This document shows, one piece after another, positions 52,464-61,557 of a stretch of 64,000 bases of DNA. Numbering within the stretch: position 1 is the stretch's first letter; the number at the start of each line of letters is the position of its first letter. A model generated the notes under the pieces. It saw only the letters and a list, made by a program, of their open reading frames with translations. It did not search any database and was not told where the DNA came from. Position numbers and translations under genes: made by a program. Where the stretch lies: positions 153,695-217,694 of the forward strand of contig CAYTUV010000001.1 of the NCBI GenBank assembly GCA_964441505.1. The letters are read 5' to 3'. The stretch comes from Fen-1258 sp964441505 (GTDB lineage: Bacteria; Bacteroidota; Ignavibacteria; Ignavibacteriales; Melioribacteraceae).

Positions 52464-52979
52464 ATGAAACCATTCTCAGATTATATGGGTGAAAAACTTT
52501 TGTTTATACAACCAAGTTTTTTTAAAGGATTGCACGAACTAAGAATAAATGATGAGCTTCTAGCCACAATACAGTCGAAAGGATTCTTTGGTATGCGCTG
52601 GGAAGTATCGATCCAAAATAAAAATTGGGAAATATATAACCCAAGTTTTTGGAGAACTGCTTTAGATATACGCGAAATCGGTTACGAACTGCCAATAGCA
52701 AATTTTGTTAGTGGCAGATTTAGAAGCAAAGGAGTGGTATCATTACCGAAAGGAGAAATTTTGAAAATTGAACCGCATCATTTCAAGGGATTCACCGAAA
52801 TTAAAAATGTAAAAGAAGAATGCATTGTGCGTATCAAATCCAAAATATCTTTAAAAGAAAAGGATGAAGCGATAATCGAAAAAAGATCGGAATTGATTGA
52901 TAGATACCCATGGGTAATACTACTGGCATATATAATTATAATTTACCAAAGACATCGAGCTTCACATTCTGTGGTATAA
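52464..52979 (+). CDS. Unknown protein with C-terminal membrane segment
   Basis: 171 residues, no signal peptide, a mostly beta/alpha soluble part resembling a scramblase/LURP-type fold only in general appearance (KLLFIQPSFFKGLHELRIND, RWEVSIQNKNWEIY, in parts), and one C-terminal hydrophobic segment (WVILLAYIIIIYQ) that could anchor it in the membrane. No family recognised. It lies between the SPFH and Arc-like genes on the same strand. Confidence 0.65.
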   Translation: MKPFSDYMGEKLLFIQPSFFKGLHELRINDELLATIQSKGFFGMRWEVSIQNKNWEIYNPSFWRTALDIREIGYELPIANFVSGRFRSKGVVSLPKGEILKIEPHHFKGFTEIKNVKEECIVRIKSKISLKEKDEAIIEKRSELIDRYPWVILLAYIIIIYQRHRASHSVV

Positions 52980-52999
52980 AAGAGAATAAAGAAAGAAAC

Positions 53000-53203
53000 A
53001 TGGCAGAAAAAAAGAAATTTCTTTTAAGAATAGACGATAAAACTTACGCCTCGCTAGAGAAATGGGCGGCTGATGATTTTAGAAGCATCAATGCACAGAT
53101 TGAATTTTTATTAAAAGAGGCATTAAAGAAGAGCGGAAGAATTAAACCAGCCGACGACGAAATACAGGCAAAAGAAAATGAATCTAAAGAAGAATCATTA
53201 TAA
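53000..53203 (+). CDS. Arc-like ribbon-helix-helix protein
   Basis: 67 residues. The part KKFLLRIDDKTYASLEKWAADDFRSINAQIEFLLKEAL (in segments) matches Arc/MetJ-type ribbon-helix-helix DNA-binding proteins, with an acidic tail. It probably represses a local promoter; the target is not known. The upstream frame extension to 52910 overlaps the preceding gene and is unlikely; ATG 53000 is preferred with a GAAAG ribosome site. Confidence 0.8.
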   Translation: MAEKKKFLLRIDDKTYASLEKWAADDFRSINAQIEFLLKEALKKSGRIKPADDEIQAKENESKEESL

Positions 53204-53221
53204 TATTTATAAGCACGCAAG

Positions 53222-53857
53222 ATGAAGACTACAAGCAATAACCAAAAACTGCTTATTATCACAATAGTTCTTGTGGTGGGAAGTTTGATTCTATATTCGA
53301 ACAAGGAAGCTTCTGACAACAATAGAAGTCAACGCATAATAAGTAATCTGATTCAGAAACAGTTTTCGATGTATCCCGAGATGAAGATTCAGGACCTTTA
53401 CAAGTTTGTTCATCAGGCGGCAATGGGAAGTGAACATGCGGTAAAAGATTTTGTCTCTACACAAAGATGGATGGATGAAGAATTGGCGAGCATGAAGAAT
53501 GTACATCCTAATGAGTTGTGCGATACTTTATCGCCCGGAGGAAAATTTGTCCGCGTTAATATGAGACCCTATATCAAACTGGGTTATGATCCGGAAAAAC
53601 TTGTAAACGCATTCATCAAAACAGCTAATAACCATAAAGGTTCAATTGATACACTTAAGTATTACTGGTCAATTGCAATTTATCTTGCCGATGAAGGTGA
53701 CATTCCTCTGAATAAAAGCGAAATGGAATCATTCTTCAAAGAAAAAAAGAGAGACGGATTCCCTGCCGTACACCACTCGGATTTATATAATAAACTTTAC
53801 AGTCCCGCTTATCGTGTGGTTGCCACCGATTATCTCAACTTTTTAAAGAAGAGATAG
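53222..53857 (+). CDS. Unknown protein with N-terminal membrane anchor
   Basis: 211 residues: one N-terminal hydrophobic segment (LLIITIVLVVGSLILY) then a helical soluble domain with conserved-looking motifs LYKFVHQAAMGSEHAV, GGKFVRVNMRPYI and VHHSDLYNKLYSPAYRVV. Similar sequences occur in Bacteroidota without assigned function. It begins 18 bases after the Arc-like gene and is probably co-transcribed with the SPFH cluster. Confidence 0.65.
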   Translation: MKTTSNNQKLLIITIVLVVGSLILYSNKEASDNNRSQRIISNLIQKQFSMYPEMKIQDLYKFVHQAAMGSEHAVKDFVSTQRWMDEELASMKNVHPNELCDTLSPGGKFVRVNMRPYIKLGYDPEKLVNAFIKTANNHKGSIDTLKYYWSIAIYLADEGDIPLNKSEMESFFKEKKRDGFPAVHHSDLYNKLYSPAYRVVATDYLNFLKKR

Positions 53858-53940
53858 AACTTATCTGGTTATCAATCTGTTATTGAGATTAATTACTCCC
53901 TAATTTTTATAAATTTCTGTTACGAAAAAAGGATTTTAAT

Positions 53941-55731
53941 ATGATTCAATTAGCAAAGAGATTTTCTGTAAAAACATCATTGGTGTTGTCAATAGTATTG
54001 TTGCTGCTTACTTGTTCGATCTCCGCACAGACAGTAAAAATCAAAATCATTCAAACCACCGATGAACATGGTGCAATATTTCCATACGACTTCACCGATC
54101 AAAAAGAGATAAACAATTCGCTGGCACAGGTTTATTCTTACATAAAACAAGAGCGAGAGAGGAAAGATCAAGAAGTCGTTCTGTTAAGCGGCGGCGATAT
54201 TCTTCAGGGAACACCCGCGGTTTATTACTACAACTTTGAAAAATCAGATACTTCTCATCTGTATGCCGATGTTATGAACTACATGCAATATGATGCCGGC
54301 GCAGTCGGCAATCATGATATCGAAACGGGTCATTCTGTTTACGACAGATTTAATAAGTTGATAGACTTTCCATGGCTTGCCGCAAATGCTGTTAATAAAA
54401 TTTCCGGCGAACCCTATTTCAAACCATATACTATAATAGAGAGGAAAGGAATTAAAATTGCTGTGCTCGGTTTGATAACACCTCACATTCCCAACTGGCT
54501 GCCCGAAAAGATTTGGGAAGGGATTGTCTGGGAGGACATGATCGAATCAGCAAAAAAATGGGTAACAATAATTACCGAAAAAGAAAAGCCGGATTTAATT
54601 GTGGGGCTTTTTCACAGCGGCGTTGATTACACCTACGGGAACCAGAATAAAGAAACTATTAAAAATGAGAACGCATCTAAATTAGTAGCACAGCAGGTGC
54701 CGGGATTTGATATAATTTTTGTCGGGCACGATCATCGCGGCTGGAACTATAAAGAGAAAAATCAGAATGGGCTGGAGGTGCAAATACTTGGCGCAACAAG
54801 TTCTGCGCGAGATGTGTCAGTAGCCAATTGTACATTTACTTATGACAACAATACAAAGCACTGGGAAAAAACAATAACCGGTGAGATTGTTGAGTCGAAG
54901 AAATATTCGCCCGATGTTGACTTCATGAATAATTTTTCCGTTCAGTATGATGACGTGAAAAAATACGTTATAACGCCTGTCGGGTATTTTGAGGAAACGC
55001 TGTCGGCGCGCGAGTCGATATTCGGGCCTGCGGTTTTTACAGATTTTATCAATACAATTCAGCTGGAACTAACCGGCGCCCACATTTCCTTTACAGCGCC
55101 TCTTTCTATGAACGCCCTGATTGACAAGGGCGAACTTACCGTCGGCGAGATGTTCAAACTCTATCGCTATGAAAATCTTTTATACACAATGGAGTTGAGC
55201 GGAAAGGAAATTAAGAACTATCTTGAATTTTCCTATTCTCTCTGGTTTAATCAAATGAAAGGTACTGATGATCATTTGCTAAGTTTTGATCTTGACGAAT
55301 CCGGCAATCTAAAATTTGATAAACGAAATAACGCACCGACGCTGGAAAATCAATATTATAATTTTGATGCTGCTCTTGGAATAAATTATCTGGTCGATGT
55401 TTCAAAACCGGTTGGCGAAAAGATAAAAATCACTTCTATGCAGAATGGTTCAGCCTTTGACGAAAGCAAAAAATACAAAGTCGCCGTAAATTCATATCGC
55501 GGGAATGGAGGCGGCAATCATCTCACAATCGGTGCAGGTATTAAAAAAGAAGAACTCTCAAAAAGAATTATTACATCAACCGAGAAAGATCTTCGTTACT
55601 ATATGATGAAGTGGATCGAGAAGAATAAAACAGTGAGTCCAAAAGCTGCGGGTAACTGGAAAGTGGTTCCGGAAGATTGGTGGACAAAAGGAAAAGAAAA
55701 AGACTATCAGATAATTTTTAGTAAAAATTAA
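53941..55731 (+). CDS. Exported 5'-nucleotidase/metallophosphatase
   Basis: 596-residue exported enzyme with a signal peptide (cleavage near SISAQT). The metallophosphoesterase domain has TTDEHGAIFPYDF, GGDILQG, GNHDIETG, FHSGVDY and GHDHRGW; the 5'-nucleotidase C-terminal domain follows (about 340-560, with YRGNGGGNHLTIGAG). It should release phosphate or nucleosides from nucleotides or 2',3'-cyclic nucleotides in the periplasm. It is separated by 83 bases from the preceding gene and flanked downstream by a repeat. Confidence 0.9.
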   Translation: MIQLAKRFSVKTSLVLSIVLLLLTCSISAQTVKIKIIQTTDEHGAIFPYDFTDQKEINNSLAQVYSYIKQERERKDQEVVLLSGGDILQGTPAVYYYNFEKSDTSHLYADVMNYMQYDAGAVGNHDIETGHSVYDRFNKLIDFPWLAANAVNKISGEPYFKPYTIIERKGIKIAVLGLITPHIPNWLPEKIWEGIVWEDMIESAKKWVTIITEKEKPDLIVGLFHSGVDYTYGNQNKETIKNENASKLVAQQVPGFDIIFVGHDHRGWNYKEKNQNGLEVQILGATSSARDVSVANCTFTYDNNTKHWEKTITGEIVESKKYSPDVDFMNNFSVQYDDVKKYVITPVGYFEETLSARESIFGPAVFTDFINTIQLELTGAHISFTAPLSMNALIDKGELTVGEMFKLYRYENLLYTMELSGKEIKNYLEFSYSLWFNQMKGTDDHLLSFDLDESGNLKFDKRNNAPTLENQYYNFDAALGINYLVDVSKPVGEKIKITSMQNGSAFDESKKYKVAVNSYRGNGGGNHLTIGAGIKKEELSKRIITSTEKDLRYYMMKWIEKNKTVSPKAAGNWKVVPEDWWTKGKEKDYQIIFSKN

Positions 55732-55779
55732 TTAATCGGGAATTATTTCAAAAGAATCAAAAGTCATTTCTAATGAGTT

Positions 55780-55873
55780 CCGTCTGACTGAGTGGAGTCG
55801 AAGTCCGGGATGAATAAGAGATTTAGAGAGGGACAACGATTTCTCCCCTGCTTGTGCCGGGTTGAAATGACAA
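55780..55873. repeat. Interspersed repeat, CTGACTGAGTGGAGTCGAAG type
   Basis: Contains GACTGAGTGGAGTCGAAG, AGAGATTT, GATTTCTCCCCTGC and GGGTTGAAATGAC. This is related to the repeats at 8031 and 59962 (CTGAGC / TCGAAATGAC families) and lies between converging genes. The short frame at 55792 is not a likely gene. Confidence 0.65.
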
Positions 55874-55923
55874 TTGTTAAATTCATTCGCTCTCTTAGAA
55901 ACGGAATTATTTATAACGAGAAA

Positions 55924-56379
55924 TCATTTCATAGCGGGCATATCTCTTACCACGGCTTTAACTTTTATCCTGCCTGCATTTTTAAACTCAAGAGTAATTT
56001 CATGTTTCTCGCCTAGTCTTATATCTTTCAGTAGTCCGATTATCATGACATGAAGACCGCGCGGTTTAAATTTTACGATGCTGTGAGGCGGAACAACAAC
56101 TTTTTGCACTTCGCGCATACTCATCACATCATTTTCTTTTTTATATGTTTCATGCACCTCAACCAGTTCGGAGATTTTTCCGGTGGCCGATAGAAGTGTG
56201 TCCGGCAGGCTGCTGTTATTTACGACTTCAAAAAAGAGAGCGGTATTTGCTTCCGCGGCAGCGGGACGAATCCAGACATCTCGGATGGTGATTAGTAATT
56301 GGCGATTTGTGATTGACTGAGAAAATAGATTTATATAGAACAGAACAATTACAGTTAATAATAAAAACATCTTTTTCAT
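55924..56379 (-). CDS. PCuAC-type copper chaperone
   Basis: 151-residue exported protein with a signal peptide. It carries the copper site of the PCuAC family: H76 in VEVHETY, M86/M88 in DVMSMREV, and H110-x-M112 in RGLHVMIIG. It loads copper into the CuA or CuB site of cytochrome oxidase together with SCO1. It lies 38 bases downstream of the SCO1 gene, transcribed together. Confidence 0.9.
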   Translation of the reverse strand: MKKMFLLLTVIVLFYINLFSQSITNRQLLITIRDVWIRPAAAEANTALFFEVVNNSSLPDTLLSATGKISELVEVHETYKKENDVMSMREVQKVVVPPHSIVKFKPRGLHVMIIGLLKDIRLGEKHEITLEFKNAGRIKVKAVVRDMPAMK

Positions 56380-56417
56380 TTTACAGCGTCCTTTTTAACA
56401 ATTGTACATTATAAATT

Positions 56418-57002
56418 CTACATTATTTTTTTAATGTCTCCTACAATTTCATCTATGTTTATTGAACTGCCTTTATAATTTTTTCTGATCTTACTCTTTT
56501 CATCCATTAGTTGGATTCGGTCGGTATGTGTATAATAGTATATTTTTCTTCCATCCTTAAAAACAGATGAGTCCCCTACAACGGCAACGATTCCAACTTT
56601 TTGCATCAGAGAATCGATCTCAGGTTTTTCGCCGGTAAGGAAAGTCCAGTTATTCAGATTCAAATTTCTTATCCCTGCGAATTTTCTAAGAACCTCCGGT
56701 GAATCATGAAGCGGATCAAAACTTATAGAGACAAATTCAACGCCCTCTATTTTTTCCTTTTTGATGCCTTCCTGAATCAAGCGCATATTGTTTGTGCTGA
56801 GCGGGCAGATATCGGGACAGTTTGTGAAGATATAATTGACAACAACCAGTTTTCCTTTAACAAATTCCGGAAATATGGTGCTGCTGCTTTTCTGATCGAC
56901 AAGCTTGAATTGTGCATTCCCCAGATCATCGACAATCGGAAGTTTTTCTGTGCAGGAAGAAAAGATGATTCCTGCGATTAAAAGCATCAATAGTTTTTTC
57001 AT
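56418..57002 (-). CDS. SCO1/SenC copper chaperone lipoprotein
   Basis: 194-residue lipoprotein (lipobox FSSC, C17) of the SCO1/SenC family. The thioredoxin-like fold holds the copper ligands C62 and C66 in FTNCPDICPLST and H159 in YYTHTDRIQL. It helps assemble the CuA centre of cytochrome oxidase. It forms a unit with the PCuAC gene and is transcribed divergently from the TonB-dependent receptor gene, 219 bases apart. Confidence 0.93.
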   Translation of the reverse strand: MKKLLMLLIAGIIFSSCTEKLPIVDDLGNAQFKLVDQKSSSTIFPEFVKGKLVVVNYIFTNCPDICPLSTNNMRLIQEGIKKEKIEGVEFVSISFDPLHDSPEVLRKFAGIRNLNLNNWTFLTGEKPEIDSLMQKVGIVAVVGDSSVFKDGRKIYYYTHTDRIQLMDEKSKIRKNYKGSSINIDEIVGDIKKIM

Positions 57003-57221
57003 TTATCTATTACTTCCTTCTGATCTTAAATAATAAATTTGTTCACATAACAATAATAAAAATTAACTTGTGCAATCGGAAGAATGTTTCACCTTCGGAA
57101 CGAATCGGAAGAGTAAATTCCGGGATCCCTTTTCATATAAATTGATGCTGAAGTTGAAGTACATCAAAAAAAAAGATATTGTTGTGTGTCAAAAATGCCT
57201 AATAAATAGAAGGAACTCTCC

Positions 57222-59867
57222 ATGTTAAAGAATTACAAATTTTTGCTGTTCTTTTTTACTCTCTTGATTACAAGCGGTGTAATGATAGCCCAGGCGAATA
57301 AACTTTCCGGTATTGTAACAGATGCCGCTACGGGAGAAAAATTATTCGGAGCCAGTGTTTTTATTGCAGACCTAAATATTGGCTCTGTAACAAATATGGA
57401 TGGATATTATTCTATAGATAACGTTAAAGACGGAACATATCAGGTTACGGTTAGCTATATCGGTTATTTAAAACAAAACAAGAATGTTAAAATTACTGCC
57501 GATACAAAACTAAACTTTTCGATGGAGGCAAGCTCTGTTATTCTGGGCGAAACTGTTGTTAAAGGTACAAGAGCCGTTCTAAGAGAAACTCCCGTTGCTT
57601 TTACTGAAATTAAGGGAGAGCAGCTTGAATTTAAATTGGCTTCGCGCGATGTGCCGATGGAATTAGCTGAAACACCCAGCGTTTATGCTTCGCCGGGTGG
57701 TGGTGGTGCCGGTGACGCAACTTTATTTGTACGCGGATTCGATCAAAGAAATGTTGCAATTATGGTGAACGGTGTGCCGGTAAATGATATGGAAAATAAA
57801 TCGGTTTATTGGTCCAACTGGCAGGGACTTGGAGATGTAACTGATAATATTCAGGTGCAAAGAGGATTAGGCGCATCTCCATATTCTGTCAGCGCTGTCG
57901 GCGGATTGATAAACATGACAACTAAGGGTGTGGGCAATGAACAGGGATTCGTTAAACTCAGATCTGAATATGGGTCAGGCAATCTCAGAAAGAGTAGTCT
58001 CTCTTTCCATCAAAAACTTTCGAGTAATTTCGCAGCTACAGCATTCGTTTCCAGAAGAACATGGGACGGATATATATTGGGTACTTATGCGGATGATTGG
58101 ACATACTTTTTTTCTGTAGGCGGAATTTTTGGTAATCACTCTATAGAATTAACCGGTCTTGGAACACCACAAGAACATGGCATGCGCGGTACGCAGATGT
58201 ATTTTGTAAGTACAAATCCCAAAACACAAACATGGGAAAAAAGAGGTCATCAATACAATCCAAATGTTGGTGTTATGAACGGGAATGTGTGGAATGACAG
58301 AATCAACAAATTTCATAAACCCTCCTTCAATTTGAATTGGAACTGGCAGATAGATAAAAAATCTACTCTATCAACCGTAGGATATTTTTCATTTGGACGG
58401 GGATACGGCACTTCGGGAATAGGTTCCTTTGCTTCTTACAGAGAATATGACGGATTAGAAGATTATGACGCGATATTTATCAAGAACAGTTCCGCTTCGG
58501 CTATAGATACAAGATATTCTTCAACTCTTCACAAAGCATCATCAATAAGAGTTAACTCCATTAACAATCATAATTGGTTTGGTTTACTCTCAACATTCAC
58601 ACATAGATTTTCCGATATGCTCACTTTAACTGCGGGTATAGATGGAAGATTGTATACCGGAATTCACTATCAGGAAGTAAGGGATTTACTTGGTGCCGAT
58701 TATCACCTGGACAACAAGGATGTGAACAATCCAAACAGATTGACGGTTGTAGGCGATAAAGTTGCTTATTATAATGATACATATGTAAGACAGATAGGTG
58801 GATTCGGACAAGTGGAATATAAAACCGGTGAGTTAACAACGTTTTTAAATCTTTCTGCTTCAACTACAGCAAATCAAAGAAAAGATTATTTCTTATATAA
58901 AGCAAATGATCCGTTTAATACAACGGATTGGCAAAACTTTGTTGGATACACAGCAAAGACAGGTGCGCGTTATAACCTGGATGAGAACCACAGTATCTTT
59001 ACAAACATCGGTTACTTTTCAACCGCTCCTCTTCCCAATACAATATTTACTAGAAACACAAACGTTATTTCAAAGGGCGCCGTTAACGAAAAAGTTACAG
59101 GTCTAGAGCTAGGTTATGAATACAATTCCTCGTTTATGGATATAAACGCTCACGGATTTTACACAAATTGGAAAGACAGAGCAATGGTTCCTTTTGCCGT
59201 TTACACAACAATTACAGATCCCGTTACGGGGCTTCAATCAACTTCAACTTCATACGTAAATGTTGTTGGTGCCAACGAACTACATTACGGTGCCGAGCTT
59301 GAGCTCTCCATAAAACCGATGCGCAAACTTACAATCAGTACGGTAGCTTCTGTAATAAACGCTAAATATACAAACGACGTTGATGCCGCTATATGGCCGG
59401 AAGAAGATCCTACAAAAATTACAATGGTAAGAATATATTCGGAAAATTTATTCGTCTCGCAATTCCCTCAGCAGCAACTTGTTCTTAAACTGAATTACAG
59501 CATTTACATCGGAGCGGGATTAAATTTGTTCGTCAATCCCGTTTACAAATTTTACGGAAGACACTTTGCCCGCTTCTTTGTTGACGACAGAACGAATCCT
59601 AATGACAGAGAACAACCGTGGAGAATACCGGATTACAACATTACCGACTTGCATTTTGGATTTACATATTATTTAACGGATTTCTTTGTTAAAAAAATCA
59701 ATCTCAACTTTCACATCTTCAATTTACTTAATAACAATAATTACATCGTTGAGGCAACAGACGGACCCTCATCCTCTCAGTATGGACAGGCGCATTCTTA
59801 TGAGTCTGCCAAAGGTTTCTTCGGACGCGAAAGATGGTACAACGTTGGCGTAGCTTTTAATTTTTAG
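57222..59867 (+). CDS. TonB-dependent outer-membrane receptor
   Basis: 881-residue outer-membrane receptor with a signal peptide (cleavage near MIAQAN). A carboxypeptidase-regulatory-like N-domain spans about 25-105 (LSGIVTDAATGEKLFGASVFI), the plug is at about 125-230 (FVRGFDQRNVAIMVNGVPVNDM, in parts), and a 22-strand barrel follows to the C-terminal NVGVAFNF. It imports a substrate with energy from TonB. The divergent SCO1/PCuAC genes would fit a metal or chelate cargo such as copper or iron, but the cargo is inferred. A terminator follows. Confidence 0.92.
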   Translation: MLKNYKFLLFFFTLLITSGVMIAQANKLSGIVTDAATGEKLFGASVFIADLNIGSVTNMDGYYSIDNVKDGTYQVTVSYIGYLKQNKNVKITADTKLNFSMEASSVILGETVVKGTRAVLRETPVAFTEIKGEQLEFKLASRDVPMELAETPSVYASPGGGGAGDATLFVRGFDQRNVAIMVNGVPVNDMENKSVYWSNWQGLGDVTDNIQVQRGLGASPYSVSAVGGLINMTTKGVGNEQGFVKLRSEYGSGNLRKSSLSFHQKLSSNFAATAFVSRRTWDGYILGTYADDWTYFFSVGGIFGNHSIELTGLGTPQEHGMRGTQMYFVSTNPKTQTWEKRGHQYNPNVGVMNGNVWNDRINKFHKPSFNLNWNWQIDKKSTLSTVGYFSFGRGYGTSGIGSFASYREYDGLEDYDAIFIKNSSASAIDTRYSSTLHKASSIRVNSINNHNWFGLLSTFTHRFSDMLTLTAGIDGRLYTGIHYQEVRDLLGADYHLDNKDVNNPNRLTVVGDKVAYYNDTYVRQIGGFGQVEYKTGELTTFLNLSASTTANQRKDYFLYKANDPFNTTDWQNFVGYTAKTGARYNLDENHSIFTNIGYFSTAPLPNTIFTRNTNVISKGAVNEKVTGLELGYEYNSSFMDINAHGFYTNWKDRAMVPFAVYTTITDPVTGLQSTSTSYVNVVGANELHYGAELELSIKPMRKLTISTVASVINAKYTNDVDAAIWPEEDPTKITMVRIYSENLFVSQFPQQQLVLKLNYSIYIGAGLNLFVNPVYKFYGRHFARFFVDDRTNPNDREQPWRIPDYNITDLHFGFTYYLTDFFVKKINLNFHIFNLLNNNNYIVEATDGPSSSQYGQAHSYESAKGFFGRERWYNVGVAFNF

Positions 59868-59886
59868 TTTGATGCTGTCTATTTAT

Positions 59887-59921
59887 GAAGAGGCGCGTAA
59901 CAGTTGCCTCTTCTATTTTTT
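59887..59921 (+). terminator. Terminator after the TonB-dependent receptor
   Basis: Perfect 8-bp stem GAAGAGGC (59887-59894) / GCCTCTTC (59906-59913) then TATTTTTT. Confidence 0.85.
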
Positions 59922-59961
59922 AATAATAATGAGGTTGAATCATCTGAAAAACATATTTTAT

Positions 59962-60043
59962 CTTCTCGAACCCGATTTATCGGGCGAGAAATCTTTGCTT
60001 TCGATAAGATTTCTCAATCGCGTCGCTCCTTCGAAATGACTTA
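59962..60043. repeat. Interspersed repeat with CCCGATTTATCGGG core
   Basis: Reads CTTCTCGAA-CCCGATTTATCGGG-CGAGAAATCTT, then GATAAGATTTCTCAATCGCG and CGCTCCTTCGAAATGAC. The AGAAATCTT and AAGATTTCT arms are inverted. The CCCGATTTATCGGG 14-mer is shared with 8050-8063. It occupies part of the 307-base gap before the next gene; the rest shows nothing. Confidence 0.7.
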
Positions 60044-60174
60044 CTGGAATTTTTAAAAGGTCTATGTAAATAAATATTTAGCTTTTATTAACAGCACTTT
60101 ATTCTGAAAATTCTTACTTTTGTTTCGCTTATGTATAGACGATTAAAAAATTACAATAAACTAATGAGGTCATT

Positions 60175-61257
60175 ATGAAAAAATTTTTACTTTTGATTTT
60201 TGTTTTATGCTTTAGTGTTAGCTTTGCCCAGACAACTTATCTAAATGAAAATTTCAGCTATAACCCAGGACAATTAACTGACGCTGGCGGCGGTGCAAAT
60301 GTTGGCGGCGGAAATTGGATAACAAATACAGGAACAGGAAACTATTTACAAATTTCATCTGGTAGTTTGTCGTATACTGGTTACCCTTCTTCGAACATAA
60401 ATAATAAGCTTGACGTAGTTTCAAGTACTAGTTCTGCAGAGGATACATACAGATCATTTTCAACCGTTACAACCGGAAATGTGTATGCTGCATTTTTACT
60501 TAATGTTGCAAATTCTACTGGACTTACCGCTACGGGTGATTACTTCGCCGCTTTTATACCAGCAACCAGCACAAGTTCTTATGCCGGACGTGTATATATT
60601 CAAACGGGAACAACAGCAAACCAATTCAGAATGGGTTTAAGATACAATAGCGCCGATGCTTCTGTTACCTATAGCACAACTGACTTAAACGTTGGCACCA
60701 CTTACTTAATAGTTCTTAAACATCAGATTATCGCGGGTACACCTAATGATGTTGTCTCTTTATTTATTAATCCGGTTATTACTGGAAAAGAACCTGTTGC
60801 GAACTTAACAGCCACTTGTATTGGCACAACTAGCACCACTGGCGATATCGCAGATGTAGGTAAATTTGGAATTAGACAAGGTAATGCTGGTACTCCAAAT
60901 GCTTCTATTGATGGAATAAGGGTTTCTGATAATTGGGGATTAGCGGTAAATGGTACTCCAACAGCTGTTGAGGAAAAGAATTCTGTTCTTCCAACAAAAT
61001 TTGATTTATCACAGAATTATCCAAATCCATTTAATCCATCAACAGTAATAAAATATCAGGTTTCGCAAAATAGTTTTGTTAATGTAAATGTTTACGATGT
61101 TCTTGGTAATCAAGTCAGAATTTTAGTACGAGAAGAAAAAGCCGCAGGCAATTATGAATTGAGATTCGATGCAAGCAGCCTGCCGAGCGGAGTTTATTTC
61201 TACAGCATTCAAGCCGGATCTTTTACACAAACCAAGAAGATGATTTTAATGAAATAA
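60175..61257 (+). CDS. T9SS-secreted protein, unknown function
   Basis: 360-residue secreted protein with a signal peptide (cleavage near SFAQTT). The middle (about 20-270) is Ser/Thr/Gly-rich and resembles a concanavalin-like jelly-roll of Bacteroidota surface proteins (NENFSYNPGQLTDAGG, GNYLQISSGSLSYTGY, SIDGIRVSDNWG). The end is a type A sorting tail with LSQNYPNPFNPSTVIKYQ and KKMILMK. No enzymatic motif seen. A ribosome site is weak; a terminator follows. Confidence 0.8.
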   Translation: MKKFLLLIFVLCFSVSFAQTTYLNENFSYNPGQLTDAGGGANVGGGNWITNTGTGNYLQISSGSLSYTGYPSSNINNKLDVVSSTSSAEDTYRSFSTVTTGNVYAAFLLNVANSTGLTATGDYFAAFIPATSTSSYAGRVYIQTGTTANQFRMGLRYNSADASVTYSTTDLNVGTTYLIVLKHQIIAGTPNDVVSLFINPVITGKEPVANLTATCIGTTSTTGDIADVGKFGIRQGNAGTPNASIDGIRVSDNWGLAVNGTPTAVEEKNSVLPTKFDLSQNYPNPFNPSTVIKYQVSQNSFVNVNVYDVLGNQVRILVREEKAAGNYELRFDASSLPSGVYFYSIQAGSFTQTKKMILMK

Positions 61258-61281
61258 CAGTCTTAGAAATATGAATTTCAA

Positions 61282-61315
61282 AAGGCGGGGCTCTGAAAGC
61301 TCCGCTTTTTTTATA
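61282..61315 (+). terminator. Terminator after the T9SS-secreted protein
   Basis: Stem GGCGGGGCT / AGCTCCGCT (one G-T pair) around TCTGAA, followed by seven T. Confidence 0.8.
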
Positions 61316-61557
61316 AACCTAAATTCGTCGAGAGCTAAAAACTGAAAAACCCCGTTATTGATACAATTGATACTACTGCAAAAACATTCGGGGTCTGAAT
61401 TGCGGAAAGAGTGTGTCCTGATTTCAAGTCATTTATCCTTCCATACAATCAAACCTCTTGCATTAACGCCGGTCATCAAAATATCTCGTGCTTAGTTTAA
61501 ACGATTCACAAATAAAATCGATTATTAGTTTTAGAATATATTTTTATTGAGGCGTTT
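61316..61557. other. Intergenic region before the endonuclease gene
   Basis: 242 bases after the terminator with no convincing gene or repeat. It must hold the promoter of the secreted endonuclease gene. A weak GAGGCG ribosome site (61550-61555) lies right before its ATG. Confidence 0.45.

Noticed and set aside
55792..56016. 74-codon frame between the 5'-nucleotidase and PCuAC genes
   Set aside because: It lies in an interspersed repeat and overlaps the PCuAC gene on the other strand.
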